This document shows, one piece after another, positions 17,773-26,964 of a stretch of 64,000 nt of DNA. The notes beneath the pieces were generated by a model. It made no database searches, was not told the origin of the DNA, and saw only the letters and a list, made by a program, of their open reading frames with translations. The DNA comes from an uncultured Prevotellaceae bacterium. Lineage in GTDB: Bacteria > Bacteroidota > Bacteroidia > Bacteroidales > Bacteroidaceae. How positions within the stretch are numbered: the stretch's first letter is position 1; each line of letters begins with the position of its first letter. The stretch lies in NCBI GenBank assembly GCA_900315105.1, contig OMXX01000006.1, positions 62,001 through 126,000 on the forward strand, given 5' to 3'. A program made the position numbers and the translations under genes.

Positions 17773-19977
17773 TTATTTCATATGCTCCACGAACCAGTTG
17801 GTTACCTGTCTCAGCAGATGATTCCTTGTGTTGCCACCGTGGATGCTATGATTGCGGTTGGTGTAGATAAGTTCCTTGAAATCCTTATCTGCCTGAACCA
17901 TTGCCTCGCTATACTCGAAAGCGTTCTGTGGATGGACATTGTCGTCTGCAAGACCATGTACGAGTAAGAGTGCTCCGTGCAGTTTACTAACCCTGTTCTT
18001 TGGGTTGATGTCATATCCGGCGCTGTTCTCTTTTGGAGTACGCATATAGCGCTCGGTATAGATGGTGTCGTAGAAACGCCAGTCGGTTGGTGCTGCTATT
18101 GCCACACCGCAGCAGAATACTGGTCTGCCTTCTGACATAGCCATCAGCGTATTGAATCCGCCGAAACTCCATCCCCAGATAGCGATACGGTTCTTGTCAA
18201 CAAATGACTGCTGCCCAAGCCATAGTGCGGTCTCTACCTGATCCTTTGACTCTAGGTCGCCCATTCTTTGGTAGATGCATTTCTCAAAGGCAGTTCCGCG
18301 ATATCCGGTACCGCGACCGTCAACTGTAACGACGATAAAGCCCTTTTCTGCAAGGAGATAGTCGTACATGCCGCCGTTGCCCATAGAACCTATTCCCCAG
18401 CTGTTTACAACCTGCTGGCTACCAGGACCAGAGTACTGGTGCATAATGACTGGATATTTCTTTGATGCGTCGAAGTTAGCTGGTTTTATCATCCAACCTT
18501 CCAACTGCACGCCTTCTGATGTCTTGAAAGTGAAGAATTCTTTCTTCGTTACAGGATAATTTCTGAGTTTTGACTTCAGAGTTGCATTGTCTTCCATCAC
18601 CTTGATATCCTTGCCCTGACCATTGCAGACAGAGAACTTATAAGGTGTATCGGCATCGCTCCATGTCTTGAGGAAGTATTTGTAGTTCTCAGAGAACTGA
18701 GCTGCGGCTGTTCCTGCCTCTGGAGTAAGGCATTCAAGTTTGCCGTTAGCTTTTGAAACAAACACCTGGCGATCCTTTGGAGTAGGAGAGGCTGCCTGGA
18801 AATAGACATCGCCAGTCTTTTGGTCAATGCCGTATGTCGCTGTGATATCCTTGTTAGGAAGTGAGATCTCTCTCTTAAGAGTTCCTGTAATTGAATATAC
18901 GTTGAGGGTTATATTCTCTCCCTTGTCGCAAGGCACGAGGATGTAGTTGTCTGTAACCTTCATGTCGGTATAGGCCTCTTCCTTAACGTATTTGCTTGAT
19001 TTGTTCTCAACAATCATCTGGCATACGCTACTGCGTGGGTTAGCAGAGTAGATGCGCATATCATCCTGATGGCGGTTGAGTGTTACGAGTAATATGCTAT
19101 TGGCATCAGAAGTAGGGATGATTCTTGGAATATATCCTTCAGCATCCAATGGGAGTTCAATCTTTCGTGTGACGTGACTCTTGATGTCGTAGCTCCAGGC
19201 ACTTACCTTCGAGTTGTCCTCGCCAGCCTTTGGATATTTATATATGTATTCTCCCGGATATGTGCTTAGTGCGTCGTATGAAGGAGACATGCCCTTGAAC
19301 AACTGGAGAGGGTATTCCTTTACATTTGCTTCCTCGTACTTTATCCAGCAAATCATAGTGCCGTCGGCATTAAAGCACATGCTGTTTGAGGTAGTGAACT
19401 CCTCTTCGTTTACCCAATCAGGGATTCCGTTGATTACTTTATTGATTTCTCCGTCCTTTGTTACCTGACTTTCTGCTCCGTCAAAAAGGAGTTTGCTAAC
19501 CCAGATGTTGTTGTTGCGTACAAAGGCAATCTGATTACCATCGTTGCTCCAGATAGGATTCTGAACGTCGGAGTTGTCGCTAAGCAGACGCATACGCTTG
19601 TTGGCGATGTTATACACATAGTATTTGGCAGTTGAAGACCTACGATATACCATTTTCGTCTCAGTCTTGATAAGCATCTTAGTGCCATCAGGTGAGATGA
19701 TATAGTCGTCAAATGCCTTGACCTTTTCGCCAACAGTATTGTTTACATCGAAAAGAACGCTTGCCTGCTGTCCGTTTTTGTAATAGCAAGCTATGATTTT
19801 AGTACCGTCGTCAGATATTCTTGAATACGTCTCACCATCAGGCAAAGCTCTCATTCCACCAACTTTTTTGGCTGCAAAAACGCCTGAGTTGATGTCTTGA
19901 ATGCTTATCTTTCCCTGAGCTACAACACCCAATGTCGTGGCGAGAAGGAGTGAGCACATAATAAAAAATTTCTTCAT
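17773..19977 (-). CDS. dipeptidyl peptidase IV-like S9 peptidase
   Basis: About 734 residues. The signal peptide MKKFFIMCSLLLATTLGVVA is followed by an eight-bladed propeller (about 40-480) and an alpha/beta hydrolase domain. The catalytic Ser is in GWSFGG near 606, the Asp in GLADDNVHPQN near 678 and the His in NHSIHGG near 710. It should release N-terminal Xaa-Pro dipeptides in the periplasm, as DPP IV does in related peptide-fermenting species. The start at 19977 is preferred over an ATG 19 codons upstream, which would precede the signal peptide and overlap the promoter leader. Confidence 0.92.
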   Translation of the reverse strand: MKKFFIMCSLLLATTLGVVAQGKISIQDINSGVFAAKKVGGMRALPDGETYSRISDDGTKIIACYYKNGQQASVLFDVNNTVGEKVKAFDDYIISPDGTKMLIKTETKMVYRRSSTAKYYVYNIANKRMRLLSDNSDVQNPIWSNDGNQIAFVRNNNIWVSKLLFDGAESQVTKDGEINKVINGIPDWVNEEEFTTSNSMCFNADGTMICWIKYEEANVKEYPLQLFKGMSPSYDALSTYPGEYIYKYPKAGEDNSKVSAWSYDIKSHVTRKIELPLDAEGYIPRIIPTSDANSILLVTLNRHQDDMRIYSANPRSSVCQMIVENKSSKYVKEEAYTDMKVTDNYILVPCDKGENITLNVYSITGTLKREISLPNKDITATYGIDQKTGDVYFQAASPTPKDRQVFVSKANGKLECLTPEAGTAAAQFSENYKYFLKTWSDADTPYKFSVCNGQGKDIKVMEDNATLKSKLRNYPVTKKEFFTFKTSEGVQLEGWMIKPANFDASKKYPVIMHQYSGPGSQQVVNSWGIGSMGNGGMYDYLLAEKGFIVVTVDGRGTGYRGTAFEKCIYQRMGDLESKDQVETALWLGQQSFVDKNRIAIWGWSFGGFNTLMAMSEGRPVFCCGVAIAAPTDWRFYDTIYTERYMRTPKENSAGYDINPKNRVSKLHGALLLVHGLADDNVHPQNAFEYSEAMVQADKDFKELIYTNRNHSIHGGNTRNHLLRQVTNWFVEHMK

Positions 19978-20003
19978 TTGACAGTTTTCTACTAATTTTG
20001 GTG

Positions 20004-20035
20004 CAAAGATAATATTTTTTTCGTAAATTTGCAAC
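20004..20035 (-). promoter_or_regulatory. promoter of the S9 peptidase gene
   Basis: On the reverse strand GTTG (20032-20035), 20 bases, TATCTTTG (20004-20011) followed by CACC. The leader to the start codon is about 26 bases. Confidence 0.7.
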
Positions 20036-20095
20036 CAAATATGTACAAAAAGTTATAAAATCATCAAAAATAATGACATTTTTCTTTAAATTCGC

Positions 20096-21022
20096 ATGAT
20101 TTGCTATAATAAATATGGTGATTGGGTAAGAAAACGTTTCGGATGTAAGGTACAGAAAATCTCAATTGATGCAGGTTTTTCGTGCCCAAACCGTGATGGA
20201 ACGATTGGAAAAGGCGGCTGTATCTATTGTAATAATGCCACCTTCAATCCTGAATATTGTATTGATACAGCCGGAAGAATATCTCAAGAAGATCGTCTTA
20301 ATCTTTCTGCCGATAATATTAAGGCTCAGTTATTGGCTGGCAAGGAGTTTTTCGCAAGAAAATATCCGGAGATGAAATACATCGCATATTTTCAGTCATA
20401 TACCAATACATACGGGAATATCGAGAAGTTGAAGCGAATGTATGAGGCGGCTCTTTCAGTTGAGGATGTAATTGGTATTTCTATTGCCACTCGTCCTGAT
20501 TGTGTGTCGGATGAGTTGCTTGATTATCTTGGGGAACTTTCTCATCGCACATTCCTTACTATGGAGTATGGGGTAGAGTCGTTTAATGATGATACGCTTC
20601 GTATAATAAATCGTGGACATTCATCTGAGTGTAGTACTAATATTATAAGGAATACGCACGCGCGAGGAATCACGGTTTGTGCACATCTAATTCTGGGTCT
20701 TCCGGGAGAGGGTAGGGAGGAAATCTTGCGACAGATAGATATCGTAAACTCTTTGCCTATTGATATTCTGAAGCTACATCAGTTACAGATAACGAAAGGT
20801 ACTATCCTTGAACATCGTCCGGATTTGATTGCCCAATGTACTTTGTTTACTCCTGAAGAGTATATTGATTTGCTTGTTGAGTATATCCGTCGTCTTCGTG
20901 ATGATATTGTTATTGAGCGCTTTACGAGTCAGTCCCCAGCAGGATTGCTCATAGCACCTCGCTGGGGACTGAAAAATTATGAGTTTACTAATCTCTTGAA
21001 TAAAAGACTGCTGGAGTCTTAG
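20096..21022 (+). CDS. TIGR01212 family radical SAM protein
   Basis: 308 residues. The iron-sulfur cysteines lie in SCPNRDGTIGKGGCIYCNN near residues 29-46, the spaced arrangement of the YhcC-type radical SAM family rather than a simple CxxxCxxC. Other family features are FQSYTNTYG, TRPDCVSDELLDYL, MEYGVESF and HLILGLPGEGREE. The reaction is not firmly established, though relatives are suspected in tRNA or cofactor modification. The coding region ends four bases into the end of the convergent epimerase gene. Confidence 0.87.
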   Translation: MICYNKYGDWVRKRFGCKVQKISIDAGFSCPNRDGTIGKGGCIYCNNATFNPEYCIDTAGRISQEDRLNLSADNIKAQLLAGKEFFARKYPEMKYIAYFQSYTNTYGNIEKLKRMYEAALSVEDVIGISIATRPDCVSDELLDYLGELSHRTFLTMEYGVESFNDDTLRIINRGHSSECSTNIIRNTHARGITVCAHLILGLPGEGREEILRQIDIVNSLPIDILKLHQLQITKGTILEHRPDLIAQCTLFTPEEYIDLLVEYIRRLRDDIVIERFTSQSPAGLLIAPRWGLKNYEFTNLLNKRLLES

Positions 21023-22989
21023 TCCAATGCCTCGTATTTAGATTGTCGACTCTTGTATTCAGGTACGATTTCCTTCATCTTCTTTACAATCTTCATGTCA
21101 TCGTAGGTGAAGCTTAGATGTAGAAGTTCCTCTTCATTCTTTAGGGCTTCATTATACTGATATTCACGTACCGATGCAATCTTGATTTTTGGGTGGATGG
21201 TTGGTTTCGTCTGTTCCGTGTCGGTGAGTACTTCTTCGTAGAGCTTCTCACCGTCACGAAGACCTGTGAACTTGATTTCTACGTTCTTTGCACCAGAAAG
21301 GTCGATCATTCTCTGTGCAAGGTCGGCGATGCGAACAGGTTTACCCATATCGAAGACGAAAATCTCGCCCCCATGTCCCATTGTTCCTGCCTCGAGTACT
21401 AATTGGCATGCTTCTGGGATGAGCATGAAGAAACGTATGATGTCTGGATGCGTTACCGTTAGTGGACCGCCATTCTTGAGCTGCTCTCTGAATATAGGAA
21501 TTACGGAACCGTTTGAGCCTAGTACGTTGCCGAAGCGGGTGGTGATGAACTGTGTTACACCTGGAGTACCGTCGGCTTGCATGAGTTTGTCCTTGATGCT
21601 CTCGTAGTTCTCAGGCTTGATACCGTCCTTGAGCTCCTGCAATGCCTTGTTGAGACTCTGGCAATAGATTTCACAGATTCTCTTTGAGCATCCCATTACG
21701 TTTGTAGGATTCACGGCCTTGTCGGTAGAGATCATCACAAATTTCTTTGTTCCGTATTTTACTGCCAAGTCGGCAATTACACGTGTTCCGTAGATATTGT
21801 TCTGGATAGCCATTGCAGGGTTATCCTCCATCATAGGAACGTGTTTGTATGCTGCTGCATGGAATACGTATTCTGGCTTGTGTTCGCTGAATATTTCTTC
21901 CATGTGAGTTGGATTGCTGATGCTGCCTACGATGGTCAATGCCTTAATGTTAGGGAACTTACGTGCCATCTTCAAACGTACATCGTGCATAGGAGTCTCT
22001 GCTTGGTCAATGAGCACCATCTCGGAAGGATTAGCCTTCGCAACCTGATTCACCATCTCAGAACCGATAGACCCCGCTGCTCCTGTGATGAGTATGCGCT
22101 TGCCTTTCAGTAGTTCACTGATGGCATCAAGGTCAACCTCGATCTTGTCGCGAGGAAGCAGATCTTCAATATCCACTTCATGAAGCTGCTCTTGCTTCAT
22201 ACCCTGTTCAGGAGTCCAGACTTCTGCCTCGGAAAGCATCAGAATATGAATTTTGTTCTTAATGAGTTCCTCTACCAACTCTGTATTGTTTCTGAAGTTC
22301 TCGGACTGTAGCGGACTTACAATCATCACGGTGGCATGAGCCTTCTTCATGTGTTCAATGAGGTTCGGACCTATTCTGCGAACCTTGACACCGAACATGT
22401 ATTTGTCGGCCAAATCACCATTAGGGCTTACGAATCCCACGATGGAATATTGTTTTGACGGACTTGCCTGAATTGTACTTGCAATAACCTCTGCCCCTCT
22501 TTGTACGCCAAATATGAAAGCTCGCTTAATTCCTGTATTAAATGATGATTCGTATATGGATTTCATCAGTAGCCTAATCGACCATTGTCCTGCGACGCAT
22601 AGACAGAATGTGGTTGCATAGTTCTTCAAACCTGTAGATGCAATGATATAGTCTTTGCTGAAGAAAAGGCGTACTGTAAGTATCAATGCAAAGGCAACTA
22701 TCTGTGCATATAAAACACGAAACATATCGGTTGAGCGCATATATCTTACGACCCCGCTGTAAGTGTGGAATGTTCGCATACCGATGAAGAAGAACACCAA
22801 CAGACAGCACCATGTGAATGCTCGATCCCAAAAGTGGTTTATCAAAGCTCGGGGACCTTCGCAAACGTAGGTACTTACCAATGCTGCTACGATGATAATC
22901 AGAAAATCTACGCAAATGAGACTCCAATATGGAAGTGCACTTCTGGATAGATACCAATATCTTATTTTGTTTAATATTTTCTTTGACAT
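21019..22989 (-). CDS. membrane-bound nucleoside-diphosphate sugar epimerase/dehydratase (CapD/WbpM type)
   Basis: About 656 residues. Four N-terminal membrane segments (to about residue 140) are followed by a first nucleotide-binding region (AFIFGVQRGAEVI) and a second extended SDR domain with ITGAAGSIGSEM, AAAYKHVPMMEDNP and STDKAVNPTNVMGCSKR. The SDR part matches UDP-GlcNAc 4,6-dehydratases of the FlaA1/WbpM/CapD family used in capsule and O-glycan synthesis. No other glycan genes adjoin it. The start MSKKIL at 22989 is chosen over an ATG 27 codons upstream because the membrane helices follow directly. Confidence 0.9.
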   Translation of the reverse strand: MSKKILNKIRYWYLSRSALPYWSLICVDFLIIIVAALVSTYVCEGPRALINHFWDRAFTWCCLLVFFFIGMRTFHTYSGVVRYMRSTDMFRVLYAQIVAFALILTVRLFFSKDYIIASTGLKNYATTFCLCVAGQWSIRLLMKSIYESSFNTGIKRAFIFGVQRGAEVIASTIQASPSKQYSIVGFVSPNGDLADKYMFGVKVRRIGPNLIEHMKKAHATVMIVSPLQSENFRNNTELVEELIKNKIHILMLSEAEVWTPEQGMKQEQLHEVDIEDLLPRDKIEVDLDAISELLKGKRILITGAAGSIGSEMVNQVAKANPSEMVLIDQAETPMHDVRLKMARKFPNIKALTIVGSISNPTHMEEIFSEHKPEYVFHAAAYKHVPMMEDNPAMAIQNNIYGTRVIADLAVKYGTKKFVMISTDKAVNPTNVMGCSKRICEIYCQSLNKALQELKDGIKPENYESIKDKLMQADGTPGVTQFITTRFGNVLGSNGSVIPIFREQLKNGGPLTVTHPDIIRFFMLIPEACQLVLEAGTMGHGGEIFVFDMGKPVRIADLAQRMIDLSGAKNVEIKFTGLRDGEKLYEEVLTDTEQTKPTIHPKIKIASVREYQYNEALKNEEELLHLSFTYDDMKIVKKMKEIVPEYKSRQSKYEALD

Positions 22990-23157
22990 AAAATAGGTTT
23001 TGATATTTAGATCCCTAATAAGCTTTCTTATAAGGGATACAGGAATGAGACTTTGCTTTCCTGAGTGCAAAGATACGACAAAAAAGATGGAAATCCAAAG
23101 GAAATAATCGTTTTTTGCATATTATTGCCCTAAATTGGTTGGTAACACTTGTTTTTT

Positions 23158-24501
23158 TTACTCTTTCCCCTTTGTTTTTTCTGCTTTGTTCCTCCTCCTG
23201 TCCTGTTTGGGAGAAGTTGTTGTTGCTTCCGTTTTTCTGTTGTTGCTTCTTTTTGTATGTGGTTTGCCATTGTCTACTGGCTTGCGTGAGTATCTGTAAT
23301 TCTTTCTTCCGTTCCTGATAGCCTTTACGACCTTGTATTCTGGTCCGTCGCCGATGCCTTCAGGAAGTGCGTTCTTGGTGATTTCCTTTTCGAGGAATTC
23401 CTCAATCTTCTTGAAGAGCCATATTTCATCATCGCTGACAAGAGTGTATGCAACGCCGTCACGATCTGCGCGGGCTGTACGACCTATGCGGTGAACGTAA
23501 TCCTCAACATCATGAGGAACGTCATAGTTTATGACCATTTGGATGTCGTCAATGTCAATTCCGCGTGCAACAATGTCAGTTGCCACAAGAACATCGAGTT
23601 CTCCGCTCTTGAACTTGTACATCACATCGTCGCGCTCTGCCTGTGTTAGATCTGAGTGCATGGCTCCACATACCACTTTCATCTGCTTCAAAGCATGGAA
23701 TATCTCCTTCACCCTCTGTTTCTTTCCTGAGAATATAATGACGCGCTTAAGATTGCCTGCTTTGAATATGGACTTCAGAATGGCATTCTTCTGAGGCTGA
23801 TAGCAAACATATGCTGATTGTTGAATCTTTTCAGCGGGTTTACTTACTGCAATCTTAACCTGAACAGGATTCTTAAGAAGTGTTTTTGCAAGATGCTCGA
23901 TTTTCTCAGGCATTGTTGCGGAGAACATGATGGTCTGTACGGTAGGCGGGAGTTCCTTGGCGATACTTATGATGTCGTCGGAGAAACCCATATCGAGCAT
24001 TCTGTCTGCTTCGTCAAGAATGAAGAATGAAACGCGTGAGAGATCTACGTTACCCATCTGCATGTGCGAGATGAATCTTCCTGGTGTTGCAATAACAACA
24101 GGTGCTCCCTGCTTGAGCGACTTCAGTTCCTGATCGTATCTGTTACCGTCGTTTCCTCCATAGACAGCCACACTTGATATACCGTCAAGGTAGTAGCTGA
24201 ATCCTTCCATTGCCTGATCAATCTGCTGAGCCAACTCGCGGGTAGGACTCATGATAAGACAATTGATTGAATCCTCAGGGAATGGACGGTCATGTGGATC
24301 AAGTCCGTCATCAAGAAGGGATAGGACGGGCAACAGATATGCTGCCGTCTTTCCTGTGCCGGTCTGGGCTACGCCGAGGATGTCGCGTCCTTGGAGTATA
24401 GGAGAGATGGTTTGTGCCTGAATGGGCGTACACTCGTCAAAGTGCATGTCATACAGGGCATCAAGAATGTTATCGTTTAATTCTGTTTCGTCGAAATACA
24501 T
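23158..24501 (-). CDS. DEAD-box RNA helicase
   Basis: About 447 residues. The motifs run in order: Q motif (CTPIQAQ), AQTGTGKT, PTRELAQQ, TPGR, DEAD (ILDEADRML), SAT, and in the second RecA domain DVLVATDIVARGID and HRIGRTAR. A basic, low-complexity tail (from about residue 395) is typical of RhlE-like helicases that bind structured RNA such as ribosome precursors. The start MYFDETEL at 24501 is preferred, as 16 upstream codons belong to the neighbouring permease tail. The genes are likely co-transcribed. Confidence 0.92.
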   Translation of the reverse strand: MYFDETELNDNILDALYDMHFDECTPIQAQTISPILQGRDILGVAQTGTGKTAAYLLPVLSLLDDGLDPHDRPFPEDSINCLIMSPTRELAQQIDQAMEGFSYYLDGISSVAVYGGNDGNRYDQELKSLKQGAPVVIATPGRFISHMQMGNVDLSRVSFFILDEADRMLDMGFSDDIISIAKELPPTVQTIMFSATMPEKIEHLAKTLLKNPVQVKIAVSKPAEKIQQSAYVCYQPQKNAILKSIFKAGNLKRVIIFSGKKQRVKEIFHALKQMKVVCGAMHSDLTQAERDDVMYKFKSGELDVLVATDIVARGIDIDDIQMVINYDVPHDVEDYVHRIGRTARADRDGVAYTLVSDDEIWLFKKIEEFLEKEITKNALPEGIGDGPEYKVVKAIRNGRKNYRYSRKPVDNGKPHTKRSNNRKTEATTTSPKQDRRRNKAEKTKGKE

Positions 24502-24505
24502 AGTC

Positions 24506-25777
24506 TTAATTTGGTGCCTTGCGATAGCAGAAGTATGCAACGAAGGCAAATATTATATTTGGTGCCCAGGCTGCCAATGGTGCTGGCGTACCGGCGTTTA
24601 TTGCGAATGTTGATGAAACCGTCTGGAGCATGATATATATAAAACTTAGGGCAAGTCCAATACCCAGATACATGCCCATGCCTCCCTTGCGCTTTCGTGA
24701 GGAAAGACTCATTCCTATTATCGTAAGAATGAACGAAGCAAAAGAAGATGCTATGCGTTTATGATATTCCACCTGATAACGAACCACATTTGCCGAACCT
24801 CTGTCTATCTGCTTTGAGATATAGTCTTTCAGTTCAGGTGAGGTGAATGTCTCTTGCTGTCCCTTACTGTAAACGAGGTCTGTTGGTTCCATCGTTATGA
24901 GCGTGTCAAGATTCATTCCACTCGTTATCTTTTCCTTCATGCTTCGCATCTCACGAATCTTCCAATTGTAAGTCTTCCAGTGATATTTCTCATCGGCTAT
25001 GGTGTCGTACTGAATTTCTAAAGCCGTCATGTGTGAGATGAGTTTCTTGTTTTCAAACTTATACAGACAAAAACCATAGCCTCGCTTCATCTTATTGTCG
25101 TAATGCTGTATGTAGGCAATCACACCCGGACTTACCTGCAACTGCACATTATCTGCAGACGTGTTCTTCTTGTTGTTCTTATAGAGCGACTCGAAGTTCT
25201 GTCTTATAACCGTTCCGTGCGGAATGACATAAGCACTCAGGTAGTATGACATTAGGGAAATCAATACGCACGAGAACATGTATGGGCGCATTAGTCGCTT
25301 GAAACTGACTCCTGCTGCCATTATCGCGATAATCTCCGAGTTTCCTGCCATCTTTGAGGTGAAGAAAATCACGGCAATGAAGACGAACAGAGGCGAGAAC
25401 AGATTTGCGAAGTATGGCACGAAGTTCATGTAGTAGTCAAAGACTATTGCCTTCAATGGGGCGTGATACTCGGTGAACTTCGAGAGGTTCTCGTTTACGT
25501 CAAAGACAATTGATATTGATATGATTAGCAATATGGCAAAGAAGTATGTGCCGATGAACTTGCCGATGATGTATCGGTCAAGTCGTCCGGGAAGCATCCT
25601 CGTAAAGCTGTACCATATCTTCGGATGCTTTACGGTCGCAAATTCCTTGAGCCAGGCAAAAGGCACACAGACATAATGCCACAACAGCTTTATCCAAAGG
25701 ATAAGCTGCTTCAGCCAACGGAATGCCCTTGAGCCTTTTATCTTTCGCTTTATTCTTTTTATGCTGATTCTTGTCAT
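24506..25777 (-). CDS. LptF/LptG-type lipopolysaccharide export permease
   Basis: 423 residues of the YjgP/YjgQ family. The core has RLDRYIIGKFIGTYFFAILL, two N-terminal and further C-terminal membrane segments (TIIGMSLSSRKRKGGMGMYL, LSFIYIMLQ), with a periplasmic beta-jellyroll between. It should pair with a second permease and LptB to extract lipopolysaccharide from the inner membrane. The first 60 residues, basic and aromatic, are unusual for the family, and an inner ATG at 25597 (MLPGRLDRY) would remove them. The outer start is kept because it lies 16 bases after the tgt stop. Confidence 0.83.
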   Translation of the reverse strand: MTRISIKRIKRKIKGSRAFRWLKQLILWIKLLWHYVCVPFAWLKEFATVKHPKIWYSFTRMLPGRLDRYIIGKFIGTYFFAILLIISISIVFDVNENLSKFTEYHAPLKAIVFDYYMNFVPYFANLFSPLFVFIAVIFFTSKMAGNSEIIAIMAAGVSFKRLMRPYMFSCVLISLMSYYLSAYVIPHGTVIRQNFESLYKNNKKNTSADNVQLQVSPGVIAYIQHYDNKMKRGYGFCLYKFENKKLISHMTALEIQYDTIADEKYHWKTYNWKIREMRSMKEKITSGMNLDTLITMEPTDLVYSKGQQETFTSPELKDYISKQIDRGSANVVRYQVEYHKRIASSFASFILTIIGMSLSSRKRKGGMGMYLGIGLALSFIYIMLQTVSSTFAINAGTPAPLAAWAPNIIFAFVAYFCYRKAPN

Positions 25778-25792
25778 TACGACTAGCTGTCT

Positions 25793-26920
25793 TTATCTTC
25801 TTCGCATCATGTTCTCTACGACAGAGTTCTTCCATTTCACGAAATCACCCTGTTCGATATGCTTTCTCGCATCTGTCACGAGACGTAGGTAGAATGCCAG
25901 ATTATGGATGCTGGCTATCTGAAGAGCAAGATATTCCTGTGCCTTGAAAAGATGATGAAGATACGCTTTTGTGGTTACAATATCAATGTCGCATCCCTCT
26001 GTGTCAATAGGAGTAAAATCGTCCTCCCATTTCTTATTGCGCATATTCATTGTGCCTTCGTAGGTGAAGAGAAGGGCGTTGCGGCCATTACGAGTTGGCA
26101 TCACGCAATCGAACATATCCACACCTCGCTCAATAGCCTCAAGGATATTCCAAGGAGTTCCCACGCCCATAAGGTATCGAGGCTTGTCCTTTGGAAGAAT
26201 CTCGTTCACAACCTCAATCATCTCGTACATAACCTCCGTAGGCTCACCAACGGCAAGACCACCTATAGCGTTTGCGTCTGCTCCCTTGTCTGAGATATAC
26301 TTGGCTGATTCCCTGCGAAGCTCAGGATATTTGCATCCCTGAACGATTGGCATCAAGGTCTGGTTATATCCGTAGAGTGGTTCAGTCTCGTTGAAGCGTT
26401 TCCAACAGCGGTCAAGCCATCTATGAGTCAGTTGCATAGATTTCTTGGCATAGTTGAAATCTGCCTCACCCGGAGCGCATTCGTCGAATGCCATCATGAT
26501 ATCCGCACCAATCACGCGCTCTGTGTCCATCACATTCTCTGGGGTGAAGAAATGCTTGCTTCCGTCGATATGTGAACGGAACTCGCAACCTTCCTCCTTG
26601 AGCTTTCGGATGCCTGTAAGAGAGAATACCTGAAAACCGCCGCTATCTGTAAGAATTGGGCGTTCCCATCCTATGAACTTATGCAGACCGCCTGCTTTCT
26701 TGAGGATGTCGAGTCCCGGACGAAGATACAAGTGGTATGTGTTGCCGAGAATAATTTGGGCAAGAACCTGCTTGCGAAGTTCCTCAAAATGAACAGCCTT
26801 TACAGATCCTACAGTTCCCACAGGCATAAAGATTGGAGTCTTTATCTGTCCGTGGTCGGTTGTGATGATGCCAACTCGGGCATCAGAACATGGATCTGTA
26901 TGTTGTAATTCGAATGTCAT
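25793..26920 (-). CDS. tgt: queuine tRNA-ribosyltransferase
   Basis: 375 residues. It exchanges guanine-34 for a 7-deazaguanine in the GU(N) anticodons of Asp, Asn, His and Tyr tRNAs. Family signatures are GNTYHLYLRPG, LTDSGGFQVFSL (with the catalytic-pocket Asp), GGLAVGE and FDCVMPTRNGRNA. The zinc site usually seen as CxCxxC before AYLHHL is reduced here to one Cys in EGCDIDIVTTKAYLHH, although the later His in ASIHNLAFY is kept. Loss of these cysteines may be a feature of the Bacteroidetes branch. It is followed by lptF/G and the helicase. Confidence 0.93.
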   Translation of the reverse strand: MTFELQHTDPCSDARVGIITTDHGQIKTPIFMPVGTVGSVKAVHFEELRKQVLAQIILGNTYHLYLRPGLDILKKAGGLHKFIGWERPILTDSGGFQVFSLTGIRKLKEEGCEFRSHIDGSKHFFTPENVMDTERVIGADIMMAFDECAPGEADFNYAKKSMQLTHRWLDRCWKRFNETEPLYGYNQTLMPIVQGCKYPELRRESAKYISDKGADANAIGGLAVGEPTEVMYEMIEVVNEILPKDKPRYLMGVGTPWNILEAIERGVDMFDCVMPTRNGRNALLFTYEGTMNMRNKKWEDDFTPIDTEGCDIDIVTTKAYLHHLFKAQEYLALQIASIHNLAFYLRLVTDARKHIEQGDFVKWKNSVVENMMRRR

Positions 26921-26929
26921 TATTTTTTA

Positions 26930-26964
26930 TCTCTAAACCCTAACCTCTAACCTTTAACCTCTTC
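26930..26964. repeat. CTAACCT-type word array at the lon stop codon
   Basis: Five near-identical 7-base words (CTAAACC, CTAACCT, CTAACCT, TTAACCT) span the 26-base spacer between tgt and lon and include the last codons and stop of lon. No function is known. Confidence 0.45.
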
